Positions 28,232 through 39,007 are shown, counted from the stretch's first letter. The stretch: DNA of 64,000 bases from Holophagales bacterium (GCA_016716705.1 JADJVF010000002.1:186001-250000), one strand, 5' to 3'. The notes: a model not told the origin generated them from the sequence alone. A program made the numbers and translations.

Positions 28232-30184
28232 TCATGCCTGCCCGGAGAAGCGGGCCAGGAGCTCCTTGTTGACCTCGATGCGCGCCTCGGCGCGCAGCCG
28301 CTGGACGAGCGACTGGAAGAGCCGCCCGGCCTTCTGCTGACGGAGCCGGTCGAGGGCCTCGCCCTTCTGCTTCGCGAAGGCGTCGGCGTCGAACGGCGTG
28401 ACCTCCAGGACCCGGAGGACCGCGGCCCCGCGATCGGCAACCCAGACGGGCCCCTTCGTCTCGCCGACGGCCGACGAGAACGCGGCGTCCAGGAGAGCCT
28501 TCGAGGTCCCGAGGCCCGGCACGGGCCCGGCCTTCGGGAAGGCTTCGGGGGTCTCGACCTTCACGCCGGCCGTCTGCGCGATGGCCTCGAGCGTCGCGCC
28601 CGGAGTCATCGCCGCGCGGGCGGCGGCCAGGGCGATCTCCTGCTGCTTCTTCCTGACGAGGTCGGCCTTCACGCGCGCCTTCACGTCGGCGAACGCCGCC
28701 GGCCCGGCCGCCTTCACCTCGATCGGCTTCAGGATCGCCTCGCCGCGCGCCGTCGCGACCGGCTCGGAGACCTCGCCGACCGGAAGCTCGAAGAGCTGCT
28801 GCATGAAGGGCGGGTTCGGGCCGATCCCGGCCGGCGCGTCGGCGCGGGCGAGGAGCTCGGTCTCGTTGAACGTGACACCCGGCCGCGTCAGCTTCCTCAG
28901 GTCGTCGTCCGAGGGCTTCTTTCCGAGCTTGCCGACCCGGTCGGCCAGCTCGCGCGCGAGGCGCCGGGCCTCGTCGCCCGCCCGCGTCTCCTCGAGGCGC
29001 GCGCGGATGGACGAGGAGACCTCGAAGAGGGGCTGGACGCGTTCGGCGCTCCGGCCGGTCACCTGGATCACGTGGAATCCGAACGGCGACTTCACGGGGC
29101 CGACGATGTCGCCCTGCGTCGCGCCGAAGGCCGCGTCCTCGAACTCCTGGACCATTCGCCCGCGCGAGATGGCTCCCAGCTCGCCGCCGGAGGCCTTCGA
29201 GCCCGGGTCTTCCGATTCGGCCTTCGCGAGGGCCGCGAAATCGGCGCCCCCCTTCAGCCGCTTCACCGCGGAGTCGGCCTTCGCCCGGGCGGCCGCGTCG
29301 GCCGCGGGCGTCCCGTCCGCCTTGTAGAGGATGTGCCGGACGGTCACCTCCTCGCCCTTCTTGTAGGTGGCGAGGTTCTTCGAGTATTCCGCCGCGACGT
29401 CGGCGTCCGTCACCTTCCTCGCGACCTCCGACCGGAGCTGCGCGGTCTCGACGAGGAGGTACTTCGCCTTGCGCCGCTCGGGGAGCTGGTAGTCCGCGGG
29501 GCTCTGCTTGAAGAGCGCCTCCGCCTCGGCGTCGGGGATCGACTCCGGCGAGAGGGCGGGGGCCGGCACGAGGGCGTAGGCGATCTTCGCCTTCACCGTC
29601 CGGCCCTCGAAGTCGGCTCTCAGCTCGTCCTCGCCGACGAACGACGACTCCGTGACGAAGCGATTCAGCTTCTCCATGAGGGCCTGCTCGCGCGTGTCCG
29701 CCTCGAACCCCTCGGGGCTGAGATTCGCGCCGGCGAGCATCCGCCGGTAGATCACCTCGCCGACGAAGGCCCCGTCCTTGACGAAGAGGAGGTTCCCCTG
29801 CTGGTCCCTCATCCTGAGGATCCGGGCCGTGACCTCCGCGTCGGAGACGGAGAGGCCGAGGCGCTCCGTCTCGGCTCGAAGGAGCCGCCGGTCGACGAGG
29901 GTGTTCAGCACCTGCGTGGGGAGGTTCATGGCCCGCGCGAGCTCGGGGCTGAAGCTCTGCCCGTACATCTGCCGATAGCGTTCCTCGGCCTGGACGTACT
30001 CCCGCCGGAACTCCACCTCGGTGATCTTCGACGAGCCGACCTTCGCCGCGAAATCGGCACCACCGCCGCCGCCGCCCGCAGCTCCCATGCCCCAGTCGGC
30101 GAAGACGAAGATGACGAAGACGGCGATGACCGCCCACAGGACCCACTTGAGGTGCTTGAAGTTTTCCCTGAAAGTCTTGAGCAT
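28232..30184 (-). CDS. PpiD-like periplasmic folding chaperone, SurA N-domain and PPIC
   Basis: A 650-residue membrane-anchored chaperone. The N-terminus has one membrane helix (about residues 12-31, HLKWVLWAVIAVFVIFVFAD) with Ncyt topology, then a SurA/PpiD N-terminal domain (SKITEVEFRREYVQAEERYR) and a parvulin domain at about 280-385 (VRHILYKADG, SGGELGAISRGRMVQEFEDA, SPFGFHVIQV). A second, degenerate parvulin-like segment and a C-terminal helical part follow. It should help outer-membrane and secreted proteins fold at the inner-membrane exit. It leads an operon with ruvA, ruvB and the lipid kinase, and is divergent from the FecR/mre operon. Confidence 0.85.
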   Translation of the reverse strand: MLKTFRENFKHLKWVLWAVIAVFVIFVFADWGMGAAGGGGGGADFAAKVGSSKITEVEFRREYVQAEERYRQMYGQSFSPELARAMNLPTQVLNTLVDRRLLRAETERLGLSVSDAEVTARILRMRDQQGNLLFVKDGAFVGEVIYRRMLAGANLSPEGFEADTREQALMEKLNRFVTESSFVGEDELRADFEGRTVKAKIAYALVPAPALSPESIPDAEAEALFKQSPADYQLPERRKAKYLLVETAQLRSEVARKVTDADVAAEYSKNLATYKKGEEVTVRHILYKADGTPAADAAARAKADSAVKRLKGGADFAALAKAESEDPGSKASGGELGAISRGRMVQEFEDAAFGATQGDIVGPVKSPFGFHVIQVTGRSAERVQPLFEVSSSIRARLEETRAGDEARRLARELADRVGKLGKKPSDDDLRKLTRPGVTFNETELLARADAPAGIGPNPPFMQQLFELPVGEVSEPVATARGEAILKPIEVKAAGPAAFADVKARVKADLVRKKQQEIALAAARAAMTPGATLEAIAQTAGVKVETPEAFPKAGPVPGLGTSKALLDAAFSSAVGETKGPVWVADRGAAVLRVLEVTPFDADAFAKQKGEALDRLRQQKAGRLFQSLVQRLRAEARIEVNKELLARFSGQA

Positions 30185-30275
30185 TCCCACTCCGAGACGG
30201 CAGCCGGGCTCCCGGCGCCGCAAGCGTTGGAGGATAGCGCGGGCCGACCGGCCCGACAAGGCTCGACCGACGGCG

Positions 30276-30285
30276 TGATATAAAT
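30276..30285 (+). promoter_or_regulatory. Possible extended -10 promoter for the FecR-mre operon
   Basis: TGATATAAAT contains a TG extension and TATAAA, the most AT-rich spot in the 138-base gap between the divergent ppiD-like and FecR genes. No good -35 is present. It lies 38 bases before the FecR-domain start. Confidence 0.35.
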
Positions 30286-30322
30286 GGTGCTTCGCCGGTA
30301 AGCGGCTGAAGACGCGAAGGTT

Positions 30323-31783
30323 ATGGCGGCAAAGAAGGACGGGCGCCGGTTCGAGGTCGAGCTCGACTGGTACTACGTCTCCAAAGAGACCCTCTGGCGT
30401 TGGGTGTTGCTCCTCGTCGGGGCTGCGATTCTCGTTTCGGCCGGGGTCTACTGGTGGCTGAATCGTGGCGACGACCTCGCAGGGCGTGCGAGCCGCGCGA
30501 TCGCGTCCGCGGACGAGCTCCTCGCGAAGGGAAGGACGGCCCCCGGTGCGGTCCGCGCGAGAGAGGAAATCGCTGCCGCGGCCGACAAGCTCGAGAAGGC
30601 CCGCGCCTCCCACGCGAGAGCCCTCTACGCCGACGCGCTGAAGGAAGCGGTCGAGGCGCGCCAGCTCGCCCTCAGGATCACCTCGGGCGCCGGGACGATG
30701 CGCCACGACGCCGCGATCATGGAGCTCGGCGGACGTGTCGAGATCCAGCGTGCGAGCCGCGCCACGTGGGAATCGGCACGCGTCGGGATGAAGCTCTACG
30801 AGGGGGACTTCCTGAAGACCGGCGCCAACGGCCTCGCGGAGGTCATGGCGGTCGACGGGACCTTCTACCGGATCAAGCCGGAGACCCTCTTCGAGGTCCA
30901 CCGCGGCAAGACGTTCGCGGGGGCGGGCGAGGGGGAGCCGAAGAGGCAGTCGGAGATCAAGTTCATCGTCGGCACCGTCGACATCGACACCGGCGAAGGA
31001 TCGCGCTCCATCGTCCGGACGGACGCCGCCACCGCGGACATCGGCTCGAGGTCGACCGTCGGGGTCGACGTCGACCCCTCCAAGACGACCGGCGTCTCCG
31101 CCTACCGCGGGCGGGTCACGCTCTCCACCGCGTCGGGCTCCGTCACCCTCGGAGAGCGCGAACGCGTCACCGCCCGCGTCGGGGCCGGCGGCCTGGGACC
31201 GAAGACGATCCTTCCCGACCCGCCTCGTCCGCTCGCCCCGGACGACGCCGCCGTCTTCGACCTGAACCGCGTCCACCCGGTGACGCTCAAGTGGTCCCCG
31301 GTGAAGGATGCGGTCCGCTACCGCCTCCAGATCGCACGGAGCCGTCTCTTCATCCCCGACTCCGTCCTCTCCGTCGACGACCGCCCGCGCCCGGAAGCCG
31401 ACGTGACGGCCACCAAGGAGGGCGCCTTCTACTGGCGCGTCGCGACGGTCGGCAAGGGAAACGTCATCTCCGAGTGGTCTCCGACGCGGCGGTTCAAGGT
31501 GCTCCAGGGCGGCCAGGCCGCCGGCGGGCCCGACAGCACTCCGCCCGAGCTCATCCTCTCGCGCCCGCAGGTGAACGGGACGCTCGTCATACTCTCGGGG
31601 CGCTCCGAGCCGGGCTCGGCCGTCTCCGTGAACGGCGAGCCGGCCGACGTCGACGCCTCCGGCAGCTTCAAGAAGGTGATCTCCTTCGCGAACGAAGGGG
31701 TCAACGTCCTCACGGTGCGCGCGGTGGACGGGGCCGGCAACGAGACCCTCCGTCGCGAGACGGTCATGATCGAGATCTACTAG
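30323..31783 (+). CDS. Membrane-anchored FecR-domain protein with C-terminal Ig-like domains
   Basis: A 486-residue protein with one N-terminal membrane helix (about residues 29-47) and the rest periplasmic. Residues 50-115 form a charged alpha-helical stalk, 125-290 a FecR beta domain (VGMKLYEGDFLKTGANGLAEV, ADIGSRSTVGVDV), 315-390 a fibronectin-like sandwich (VTLKWSPVKDAVRYRLQIA...FYWRVATV), and 400-486 a second Ig-like domain (LSGRSEPGSAVSVNG). There is no sigma factor nearby, so a classical FecIR signalling role is unlikely; this architecture resembles envelope LysM/FecR proteins that bind wall or surface polymers. It is first in line with mreB 64 bases later, suggesting a link to cell-shape machinery (inference). 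Confidence 0.75.
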   Translation: MAAKKDGRRFEVELDWYYVSKETLWRWVLLLVGAAILVSAGVYWWLNRGDDLAGRASRAIASADELLAKGRTAPGAVRAREEIAAAADKLEKARASHARALYADALKEAVEARQLALRITSGAGTMRHDAAIMELGGRVEIQRASRATWESARVGMKLYEGDFLKTGANGLAEVMAVDGTFYRIKPETLFEVHRGKTFAGAGEGEPKRQSEIKFIVGTVDIDTGEGSRSIVRTDAATADIGSRSTVGVDVDPSKTTGVSAYRGRVTLSTASGSVTLGERERVTARVGAGGLGPKTILPDPPRPLAPDDAAVFDLNRVHPVTLKWSPVKDAVRYRLQIARSRLFIPDSVLSVDDRPRPEADVTATKEGAFYWRVATVGKGNVISEWSPTRRFKVLQGGQAAGGPDSTPPELILSRPQVNGTLVILSGRSEPGSAVSVNGEPADVDASGSFKKVISFANEGVNVLTVRAVDGAGNETLRRETVMIEIY

Positions 31784-31847
31784 GCTCTCCGGGGGGCGCT
31801 TCCACAGCCGCGCCCCCGGGCGCCCATACTCTGAAAAGGAACGTCCC

Positions 31848-32874
<1,027 letters not shown>

Positions 32875-32881
32875 GGCCCCC

Positions 32882-33755
32882 GTGGCCGCTCCGCTCTCTC
32901 CCGCACGGCCGGCGCTCGTCCTCGCGGCGCTCCTCGGCAGCTGCATCGTCCTCCTCTCGGTTCAGGTGAGGAGGGCGGGAGGCGGAACGCTCGCCGAGGA
33001 ATGGCTCCTCGACGCATCGTCGGTCCTGGTGCGCGGGGCGACCGGCCTCCGGTCCACCGCGGCCTCGACGAGGGAGCGTTTCTACTCCATGGCCGCCCTA
33101 CGGGCCGAGAACGAAGCCCTGAGGACACGCGTGACGAGCATGGAGGTGCAGCTCCATGCCCTGCGGGAGTCCGGGCTCGAGCGGGACCGGATGGTGAGGC
33201 TCCTCGGCGCCGTCCCGTCGCCCCCGGAGGGAACCCGCCCCGCGCGGATCGTCGTCGTGGAGACCGCCGGACCGTTCCAGACCGCGCTCCTGGACCGCGG
33301 CCGCGCCGACGGCATCGTCCCGGGAGGGGCGGTCGTGGGCGAGGCCGGCCTGCTCGGCCGCGTCGTGGCGGCGGGGGAACGGGGCGCCCGCGTCCAGCTC
33401 CTCTCCGACCGGACCGCGGCCACCGGGATCCTCCTCCCGCGAACCGGCCGCGCCGCCGTCGCGCGCGGCGACGGCGCCTCCGGCGCGAACCTCCAGTACG
33501 TTCCCGCCATCGCCGACGTCGCGGTGGACGACGAGGTCGTCTCCTCGGGCACGGACGGCATCTACCCTCGCGGCCTTCTCGTCGGGAGGATCGCCGCCGT
33601 GAGGCGGCCGGGGTCCTCTCTCTTCCTCGAGCTTCCCGGTCGCGATCGCGGCCGACCCGATGCACGAAACGCTCGTCTTCGTCTTTCCTCCCATCCGGCC
33701 CGACGCGCCCGCGCCCGCGTCCGGTCCTCCGTTCCCGGCGCGGCCGGGGCCGTGA
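32882..33755 (+). CDS. mreC: Rod-shape determining protein MreC
   Basis: Inner-membrane protein with a periplasmic beta-barrel domain that bridges MreB/MreD to PBP2. GTG start 32882, one N-terminal helix (about residues 10-27), a coiled coil (RERFYSMAALRAENEALRTR...), then the beta domain (VVVETAGPFQTALLDRGRADGI, GLLGRVVAAGERGARVQLLSD, VVSSGTDGIYPRGLLVGRI). An extra base near 33630-33640 shifts the frame; the following frame reads PVAIAADPMHETLVFVFPP and ends at TGA 33755. That stop overlaps the mreD start as GTGA, supporting the corrected frame. Confidence 0.9.
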
Positions 33756-34246
33756 CCGCCGTCCTGGGCGTCGCCCTGGCGGCGCTCTTCACGCTCCTCC
33801 TCGGGGTGCTGCGGCTCCCCCACCCCCCCGACCTCTTCCTTCTCCCGGTCGCGTCCGTGTCCCGCCGGGGGCGCGCGATCCCGGCGATGCTCACGGGGCT
33901 CCTCGCCGGCCTCGCCCAGGACGCCCTCACCTCGCCGGTGAGGCTCCTCGGCCTGAACGCCTTCTCCAAGGTCCTCCTCGCCTACCTGATGGCGGCGATC
34001 GGAGCGCGCGCACTCGTCGAGAAGCCGGTCATGTTCGGCATCCTCGCGTGGGCCGCCGTCGCCCTCGACAGCCTCGTCCTCACCGGACTCGTCTGGGTCC
34101 TCAGGGGAGAGCCGCTCCTTCCCGACCTCCTCTCCGTCACCCTCCGCGCCGCGGGGACCGGCGTCCTCGCCGCCCTCCTCCAGGCCGGCGTCCGCTACCC
34201 GTGGAAGGAAGCCCGGGCGGCCCGGCGGCGGCGGAAGCTGGCATAG
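33752..34246 (+). CDS. mreD: Rod-shape determining membrane protein MreD
   Basis: A 164-residue hydrophobic protein with about five membrane helices; size and gene order fit MreD, whose sequence is poorly conserved. The characteristic central part GLLAGLAQDALTSPVRLLGLNAFSKVLLAYL is readable. The start is GTG 33752, overlapping the mreC stop. Because of the mreC frameshift it otherwise appears as an in-frame extension of mreC. It ends 13 bases before mrdA. Confidence 0.85.
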   Translation: MTAVLGVALAALFTLLLGVLRLPHPPDLFLLPVASVSRRGRAIPAMLTGLLAGLAQDALTSPVRLLGLNAFSKVLLAYLMAAIGARALVEKPVMFGILAWAAVALDSLVLTGLVWVLRGEPLLPDLLSVTLRAAGTGVLAALLQAGVRYPWKEARAARRRRKLA

Positions 34247-34259
34247 TCCGAGGCGCCAG

Positions 34260-36173
34260 ATGCCCGCGAGCGCCCGCGAGGACCGCCGACCCCTTCTCAT
34301 CCGGATCGACCGGCTCGCTGCAGGTGCGTTCTCCTTCCTCGCGCTCCTGCTCGGCGTCTACTGGGTCCACCAGGTCTTCCGCGGCGACGAGTACGCCCGG
34401 CAGGCGGAGAACAACCGGCAGCGCTCCGTCCCCATCAGCGCCTCGCGCGGCTTCATCCTCGACCGCCACGGCAAGCTCCTCGCCGAGAACGAGCCGTCCT
34501 TCACGCTCCTGCTCTACCGGCGGGAAACGCAGGACGTCGACGCCTCTCTCCGCTTCGTCTCGAGCCTCCTCGGACGCGGCCTGGACGACCTTCGCCACCG
34601 CGTCGAGCGCTCGCGGACGAGCTACGACTTCATCCCGGTCGTCCTCGACGACGACCTGACCGTCGCCGAGGTCGGCGCCGTCGAGGCCCATGCCCTCGAG
34701 CACCCCGAGCTCGTCGTGCAGACGACCGAGCGTCGTGTCTACACGCAGGGCCCGGTCACGGCCCACCTCCTCGGGCACCTCGGCGAGGCCAGCCCCGACC
34801 AGCTCGCCGCCCGCGCCGGCCGCGTCCGCGCCGGGGAGGCGATCGGGCAGAACGGCGTCGAGGCCGCCTACCAGGACCTCCTCGCGGGGACGTCCGGCCT
34901 CAGGACCTTCGTCATCGACTCGTTCGGTCGCGAGGTCGCCGAGCTCGACCGCGTCGACCCGCTCCCCGGGAACACGATCGTCCTGAACATCGACCTGGAC
35001 CTCCAGCGGCTCGCGGACGACTACTTTCGCGACAAGGTCGGAACGGCGGTCGCGCTCGATCCGAAGACCGGCGAGGTCCTGGCGTTCGTCTCGGCTCCGG
35101 CCTTCGACCCGAACGTCTTCTCCCGCCGCGTCAGCCGAACCGAATGGGAGGCGATCGTCGGCAACGAGGACCGGCCGCTCCAGAACAGGGCCATCCAGAA
35201 CGTCTACTCGCCCGGCTCGATCTGGAAAGCCTTCGTCGCGTATGCCGCGCTGACGAACGGGATCGACGCCTCCGAGACGGTCCACTGCCCGGGCTTCGTC
35301 AACTTCTACGGCCGCCGGTTCCGGTGCCACGGCGTCCACGGGACCGTCGACCTCCCGACCGCGCTCCAGGTCTCCTGCGACGCCTACTTCTACACGATGG
35401 GGAAGAGGCTCGGCATCGACGTCCTCGCGTCGACGGCCCGCCTGTTCGGCTTCAGCCGTTCGACGGGCGTCGACCTCGGCCCCGAGAAGACGGGAACGGT
35501 CCCGTCTCCGGAGTGGAGCAAGGCGGTCCGCAAGCACGCCTGGTACCCGGGCGAGACGATCTCCGTCGCCATCGGCCAGGGGCCGCTCCTCGTCTCGGCG
35601 CTCCAGGCGGCGCGCGCCTACGCCGGCATCGCCAACGCCGACGGTGCGCTTCCGGTGCCGCATCTCTTCCGGATCGGAGAGCAGGTGAGGAGCGGCGCCC
35701 GCGTCGCCTACCGCCCGCCGGTCACCGAGCGGATCCCGTACCCCGCCGGCGTGAGGGAGACGATCGTCGAGGGCCTCTGGCGCGTCGTGAATCGCCCCGG
35801 CGGGACCGCCTACCGGTATCGCGTCGAGGGTCTCGACATCTGCGGCAAGACGGGCACCGTCCAGGTCGTCGGCCAGAAGGAGGCGAAGAAGGCGCACCTC
35901 CTCCCGGAGAAGCTCCGCGACCACGCCTGGTTCGCGGCGTTCGCTCCGAAGGACGACGCGAAGATCGTCGTCGTCGTCTTCGTCGAGAACGGCCTCCACG
36001 GCGGCTCGGCCGCCGCCCCGCTCGCGACGCGCCTCATCGAGGCGTACCTGCGCCCGGGCAGCGTCCCGCCGCCACCCCCTCCGGCCGCACCCCTCCCCGA
36101 AGCGACGCCCCCGGGAGGCTCCAACACCGCCGAGCGAAGCGCGCCCCGCCTGTCGCCGCGGCGGGGGACCTGA
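34260..36173 (+). CDS. mrdA: Penicillin-binding protein 2 (elongasome transpeptidase)
   Basis: Class B PBP of 637 residues that cross-links lateral peptidoglycan. One N-terminal membrane helix (about residues 18-38), a pedestal domain (SRGFILDRHGKLLAENEPSF, VEAAYQDLLAG) and the transpeptidase domain with active Ser320 in SIWK, Ser372-Cys-Asp374 (SxD in place of SxN) and KTGT at 530-533. The first motif reads SPGSIWK, where many PBP2 have SPGSVFK. The C-terminus ends in a Pro/Ala-rich tail. rodA starts one base after the stop codon. Confidence 0.93.
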   Translation: MPASAREDRRPLLIRIDRLAAGAFSFLALLLGVYWVHQVFRGDEYARQAENNRQRSVPISASRGFILDRHGKLLAENEPSFTLLLYRRETQDVDASLRFVSSLLGRGLDDLRHRVERSRTSYDFIPVVLDDDLTVAEVGAVEAHALEHPELVVQTTERRVYTQGPVTAHLLGHLGEASPDQLAARAGRVRAGEAIGQNGVEAAYQDLLAGTSGLRTFVIDSFGREVAELDRVDPLPGNTIVLNIDLDLQRLADDYFRDKVGTAVALDPKTGEVLAFVSAPAFDPNVFSRRVSRTEWEAIVGNEDRPLQNRAIQNVYSPGSIWKAFVAYAALTNGIDASETVHCPGFVNFYGRRFRCHGVHGTVDLPTALQVSCDAYFYTMGKRLGIDVLASTARLFGFSRSTGVDLGPEKTGTVPSPEWSKAVRKHAWYPGETISVAIGQGPLLVSALQAARAYAGIANADGALPVPHLFRIGEQVRSGARVAYRPPVTERIPYPAGVRETIVEGLWRVVNRPGGTAYRYRVEGLDICGKTGTVQVVGQKEAKKAHLLPEKLRDHAWFAAFAPKDDAKIVVVVFVENGLHGGSAAAPLATRLIEAYLRPGSVPPPPPPAAPLPEATPPGGSNTAERSAPRLSPRRGT

Positions 36174-36174
36174 C

Positions 36175-37275
36175 GTGTCGCGCCTTTCCGAGGCGCTCCC
36201 GCGGCGCCTCGACGTCCCGCTTCTGCTCGCCGCGCTCGTCCTCTCCGGCATCGGCATCGCCATGGTCGTCTCGACGACCTCCGGAACGGTCCGCGGGGGC
36301 CTCGGCGGCCGGCAGGCTCTCTTCCTCGTCGCGGGCCTGGTGGTCGCGACGTTCTTCGCCGTCTTCGACTACCGCCTCCTCCTGAGGGCTTCGCCCGGCC
36401 TCTTCGCCGTTTCCCTCCTGCCGCTCGTCTGGCTCCCGCTCTTCGGCCCGACGATCGCGGGCGCGAAGTCGTGGATCCGCCTCTTCGGCGGCTTCCAGCT
36501 CCAGCCGTCCGAGCTCGCACGCATCACGACCGTCCTCCTCCTCGCCTGGATCCTCGAGAACGACGACCGCTCCTTCCTCTCCTCCAGGACCGTCCTCGCG
36601 CTCGTCGGCGTCGTCTCGTTCCCGATGGCCCTCGTCCTTCTCCAGCCCGACCTCGGGGTGGCGCTCACCTATGGCCCCTTCCTCCTCGCGGCGCTCTACC
36701 TCGGAGGGCTTCCGGGACGCGTCTGGGGGGCCCTCTTCCTGGCAGGCGCGCTCGCGGCCGGCGCGTCGTGGTTCGTCCTGAAGGACTACCAGAAGGACCG
36801 GATCCGGACCTTCCTCGACCCCGACCTCGCCGCCCGCGGCGCCGGCTACCAGGTCCGGCAGGCGCGCATCGCCATCGGCTCGGGCGGGATCCTCGGAAAG
36901 GGGTGGAAGGAGGGAACGCAGAGCCGGCTCGGCTTCCTTCCGGTACGGCACTCCGACTTCATCTTCGCCGCCCTCGCCGAAGAGCGCGGATTCGCCGGCG
37001 TCGCCACCGTCGTCGGCCTCTACGGCCTCTTCCTCGCCCGCGGTTTCGCCATCGCGCGCGACGCGCGGGACCGGGGCGGCTCGATGCTCGTCCTTCTCGT
37101 CATCCTGAACGTCGTGGCGCAGGCCGCGGCGAACATCGCCATGAACGTCGGCCTCCTGCCGACGACGGGCATCACCCTGCCGTTCGTCTCCTACGGAGGC
37201 TCGTCGATCATCGCAACCTGGGCGATGACCGGCCTCGTCCTCTCCGTGGCCCAGCGCCGGTTCGTCAACGTGTAG
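36175..37275 (+). CDS. rodA: Peptidoglycan glycosyltransferase RodA (SEDS family)
   Basis: A 366-residue polytopic SEDS polymerase that extends glycan strands from lipid II as the partner of PBP2. About ten membrane helices; signatures GAKSWIRLFGGFQLQPSELA, LLQPDLGVALTYGP, IAIGSGGILGKGW, LPVRHSDFIFAALAEERGF and LPFVSYGGSSIIATW are intact, including the catalytic Asp of the periplasmic loop region. Start GTG 36175. The gene order mrdA-rodA directly after mreBCD is the canonical elongasome arrangement. Confidence 0.95.
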   Translation: MSRLSEALPRRLDVPLLLAALVLSGIGIAMVVSTTSGTVRGGLGGRQALFLVAGLVVATFFAVFDYRLLLRASPGLFAVSLLPLVWLPLFGPTIAGAKSWIRLFGGFQLQPSELARITTVLLLAWILENDDRSFLSSRTVLALVGVVSFPMALVLLQPDLGVALTYGPFLLAALYLGGLPGRVWGALFLAGALAAGASWFVLKDYQKDRIRTFLDPDLAARGAGYQVRQARIAIGSGGILGKGWKEGTQSRLGFLPVRHSDFIFAALAEERGFAGVATVVGLYGLFLARGFAIARDARDRGGSMLVLLVILNVVAQAAANIAMNVGLLPTTGITLPFVSYGGSSIIATWAMTGLVLSVAQRRFVNV

Positions 37276-37283
37276 AGGCCGTC

Positions 37284-38834
37284 ATGCAGAAAGAGCTCCT
37301 CATCTCCGCCAACGACCGCGAGACCCGGGTGGCCGTCCTCGAGGACGGCCGCGTCGCCGAGGTGCAGATCGAACGCCGGAAGCAGCGCGGCGTCGTCGGC
37401 AACATCTACAAGGGGCGCGTGACGCGGGTCCTGCCGGGGATGCAGTCGGCCTTCGTCGACATCGGCCTCGAGAAGGACGCCTTCCTCTACGTCGCCGACG
37501 TCGGCGAGGAGGTCGAGGACTTCGACCGCTTCGGCGGGATGGAGGAGAACGGCGCCGAGGCCGAGGTCGACGTGCCCGCCGTTGCGGCGTCCGCGACCGT
37601 CGACGCCGAGCCCCCCGTCCGGACGCCCCTCCCCTCCATCGACGAGCTCCTCCGCGAGGGGCAGGAGCTCGTCGTCCAGGTGACGAAGGACCAGATCGCC
37701 CACAAGGGAGTGCGGATCACGACCCACGTCACGTTCCCCGGCCGGTCGCTCGTCTACATGCCGACGATCGACCACGTCGGCGTCTCGCGCCGCATCGAGA
37801 ACGAGGAGGAGCGCGTCCGCCTCCGCGACATCCTCACCTCCCTCAGGAAGGGCCCGGGCGGCTTCATCGTGAGAACCGCGGGCGAGGGACGCTCCGCCGA
37901 CGAGTTCGCTTCCGACAAGCGCTACCTCGGCCGCCTCTGGGAGCAGATCAGGAAGCGCGCCGAGCGCTCGGGCGCCCCGGCGCTCCTCCACCGCGACCTC
38001 GACCTGACGCTGAGGGCCGCGCGCGACATCTTCGCCCAGGAGTTCTCCGTCCTCTGGGTCGACGACGACGAGGAGTACCGGCGGATCGTCGAGTTCCTCG
38101 ACCAGGTGCAGCCGAACCTCGTCGTCAAGGTGAAGCTCTACAGGAAGTCGAGCCCCCTCTTCGAGGAGCTCGGCGTCGAGCAGGAGATCGAGAACGCCCT
38201 CAAGTCGAAGGTCTGGCTCAAGTCGGGCGGCTACATCGTCATCAACCAGACCGAGGCGCTCGTGGCCATCGACGTCAACACGGGCAAGTACATCGGCAAG
38301 AAGCGGCTCGAGGACACCGTCCTGCGCACGAACATGGAAGCCGTCCACGAGATCGTCCGGCAGATCCGCCTGCGCGACCTGGGCGGGCTCCTCGTCGTCG
38401 ACTTCATCGACATGGAGGAGGAGGAGCACCGCCAGGAGCTCGTCACGGCCCTCGAGGCCGAGCTGAAGAAGGACCGGTCGAAGAACCGGATGCTTCCCGT
38501 CTCCGAGTTCGGCCTCGTCGAGATCACCCGCAAGAGGCAGAGGCAGAGCCTCGAACGGGCGCTCACGATGCCCTGCCCCTACTGCTCGGGCTCGGGCCGC
38601 ATCAAGAGCATCCCGACGATCCTCCTCGAGATCCGGCGCGAGATCCTCAAGCGGACCGCCTCGGGCGAAGGGCACGCCCTCGTCCTGCGCGTCCACCCCG
38701 AGATCTCGAGGGCCCTCTCCTCCGACGAGCGCCACCTCATCGAGGACCTCCAGGAGCACGTCGGGATGCCGATCCACGTCCAGGTGGACGAGCACCTGCA
38801 CCACGAGGGGTACGACGTCGTCGTCGAGGCGTGA
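37284..38834 (+). CDS. rng: Ribonuclease G
   Basis: A 516-residue endoribonuclease of the RNase E/G family, involved in 5' maturation of 16S rRNA and mRNA decay. N-terminal S1 domain (GNIYKGRVTRVLPGMQSAFVD) with an acidic/proline-rich insert of about 50 residues, RNase-H-like and 5'-sensor regions, and the catalytic Asp residues in LVAIDVNTGKYIG and LLVVDFIDMEEEEHR. The zinc-link motif MPCPYCSGSGRI is present. It is the last gene of the mre operon, eight bases after rodA; this linkage occurs in many diderms. Confidence 0.93.
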   Translation: MQKELLISANDRETRVAVLEDGRVAEVQIERRKQRGVVGNIYKGRVTRVLPGMQSAFVDIGLEKDAFLYVADVGEEVEDFDRFGGMEENGAEAEVDVPAVAASATVDAEPPVRTPLPSIDELLREGQELVVQVTKDQIAHKGVRITTHVTFPGRSLVYMPTIDHVGVSRRIENEEERVRLRDILTSLRKGPGGFIVRTAGEGRSADEFASDKRYLGRLWEQIRKRAERSGAPALLHRDLDLTLRAARDIFAQEFSVLWVDDDEEYRRIVEFLDQVQPNLVVKVKLYRKSSPLFEELGVEQEIENALKSKVWLKSGGYIVINQTEALVAIDVNTGKYIGKKRLEDTVLRTNMEAVHEIVRQIRLRDLGGLLVVDFIDMEEEEHRQELVTALEAELKKDRSKNRMLPVSEFGLVEITRKRQRQSLERALTMPCPYCSGSGRIKSIPTILLEIRREILKRTASGEGHALVLRVHPEISRALSSDERHLIEDLQEHVGMPIHVQVDEHLHHEGYDVVVEA

Positions 38835-38926
38835 CCCGGATCACCCCGGTGCCGCCGGGGCACCCTCTCTCCGGGCGTTTCGGTCGGGAAACGGGCCCGA
38901 AACTGGTCGAAATGGCACGGAGCAGG

Positions 38927-38943
38927 CTGGCACGCCTCCTGCA
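38927..38943 (+). promoter_or_regulatory. Sigma-54 (RpoN) type promoter
   Basis: CTGGCACGCCTCCTGCA keeps the invariant GG (38929-38930) and GC (38941-38942) exactly ten bases apart, and the -24 box is a full TGGCACG. Transcription would begin near 38954. A second, weaker GG-N10-GC match with TGGCACG starts 15 bases upstream (38913). An activator site was not identified. Confidence 0.6.
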
Positions 38944-38979
38944 TTAAGAAGGGTGGCGCACACTCCAGCCTCTCCTCCC

Positions 38980-39007
38980 AGCCGCCCCGATGGGCGGCTC
39001 TTTTTTT
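38980..39007 (+). terminator. Intrinsic terminator hairpin with T7 tract
   Basis: AGCCGCCC and GGGCGGCT pair over a short loop and are followed directly by CTTTTTTT, the only good factor-independent terminator I see in the window. It could end the mre-rng transcript, but it also lies about 26 bases after the predicted sigma-54 start site and just before the Fe-S gene, so it may act as a leader attenuator or end a very short RNA. Confidence 0.75.
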
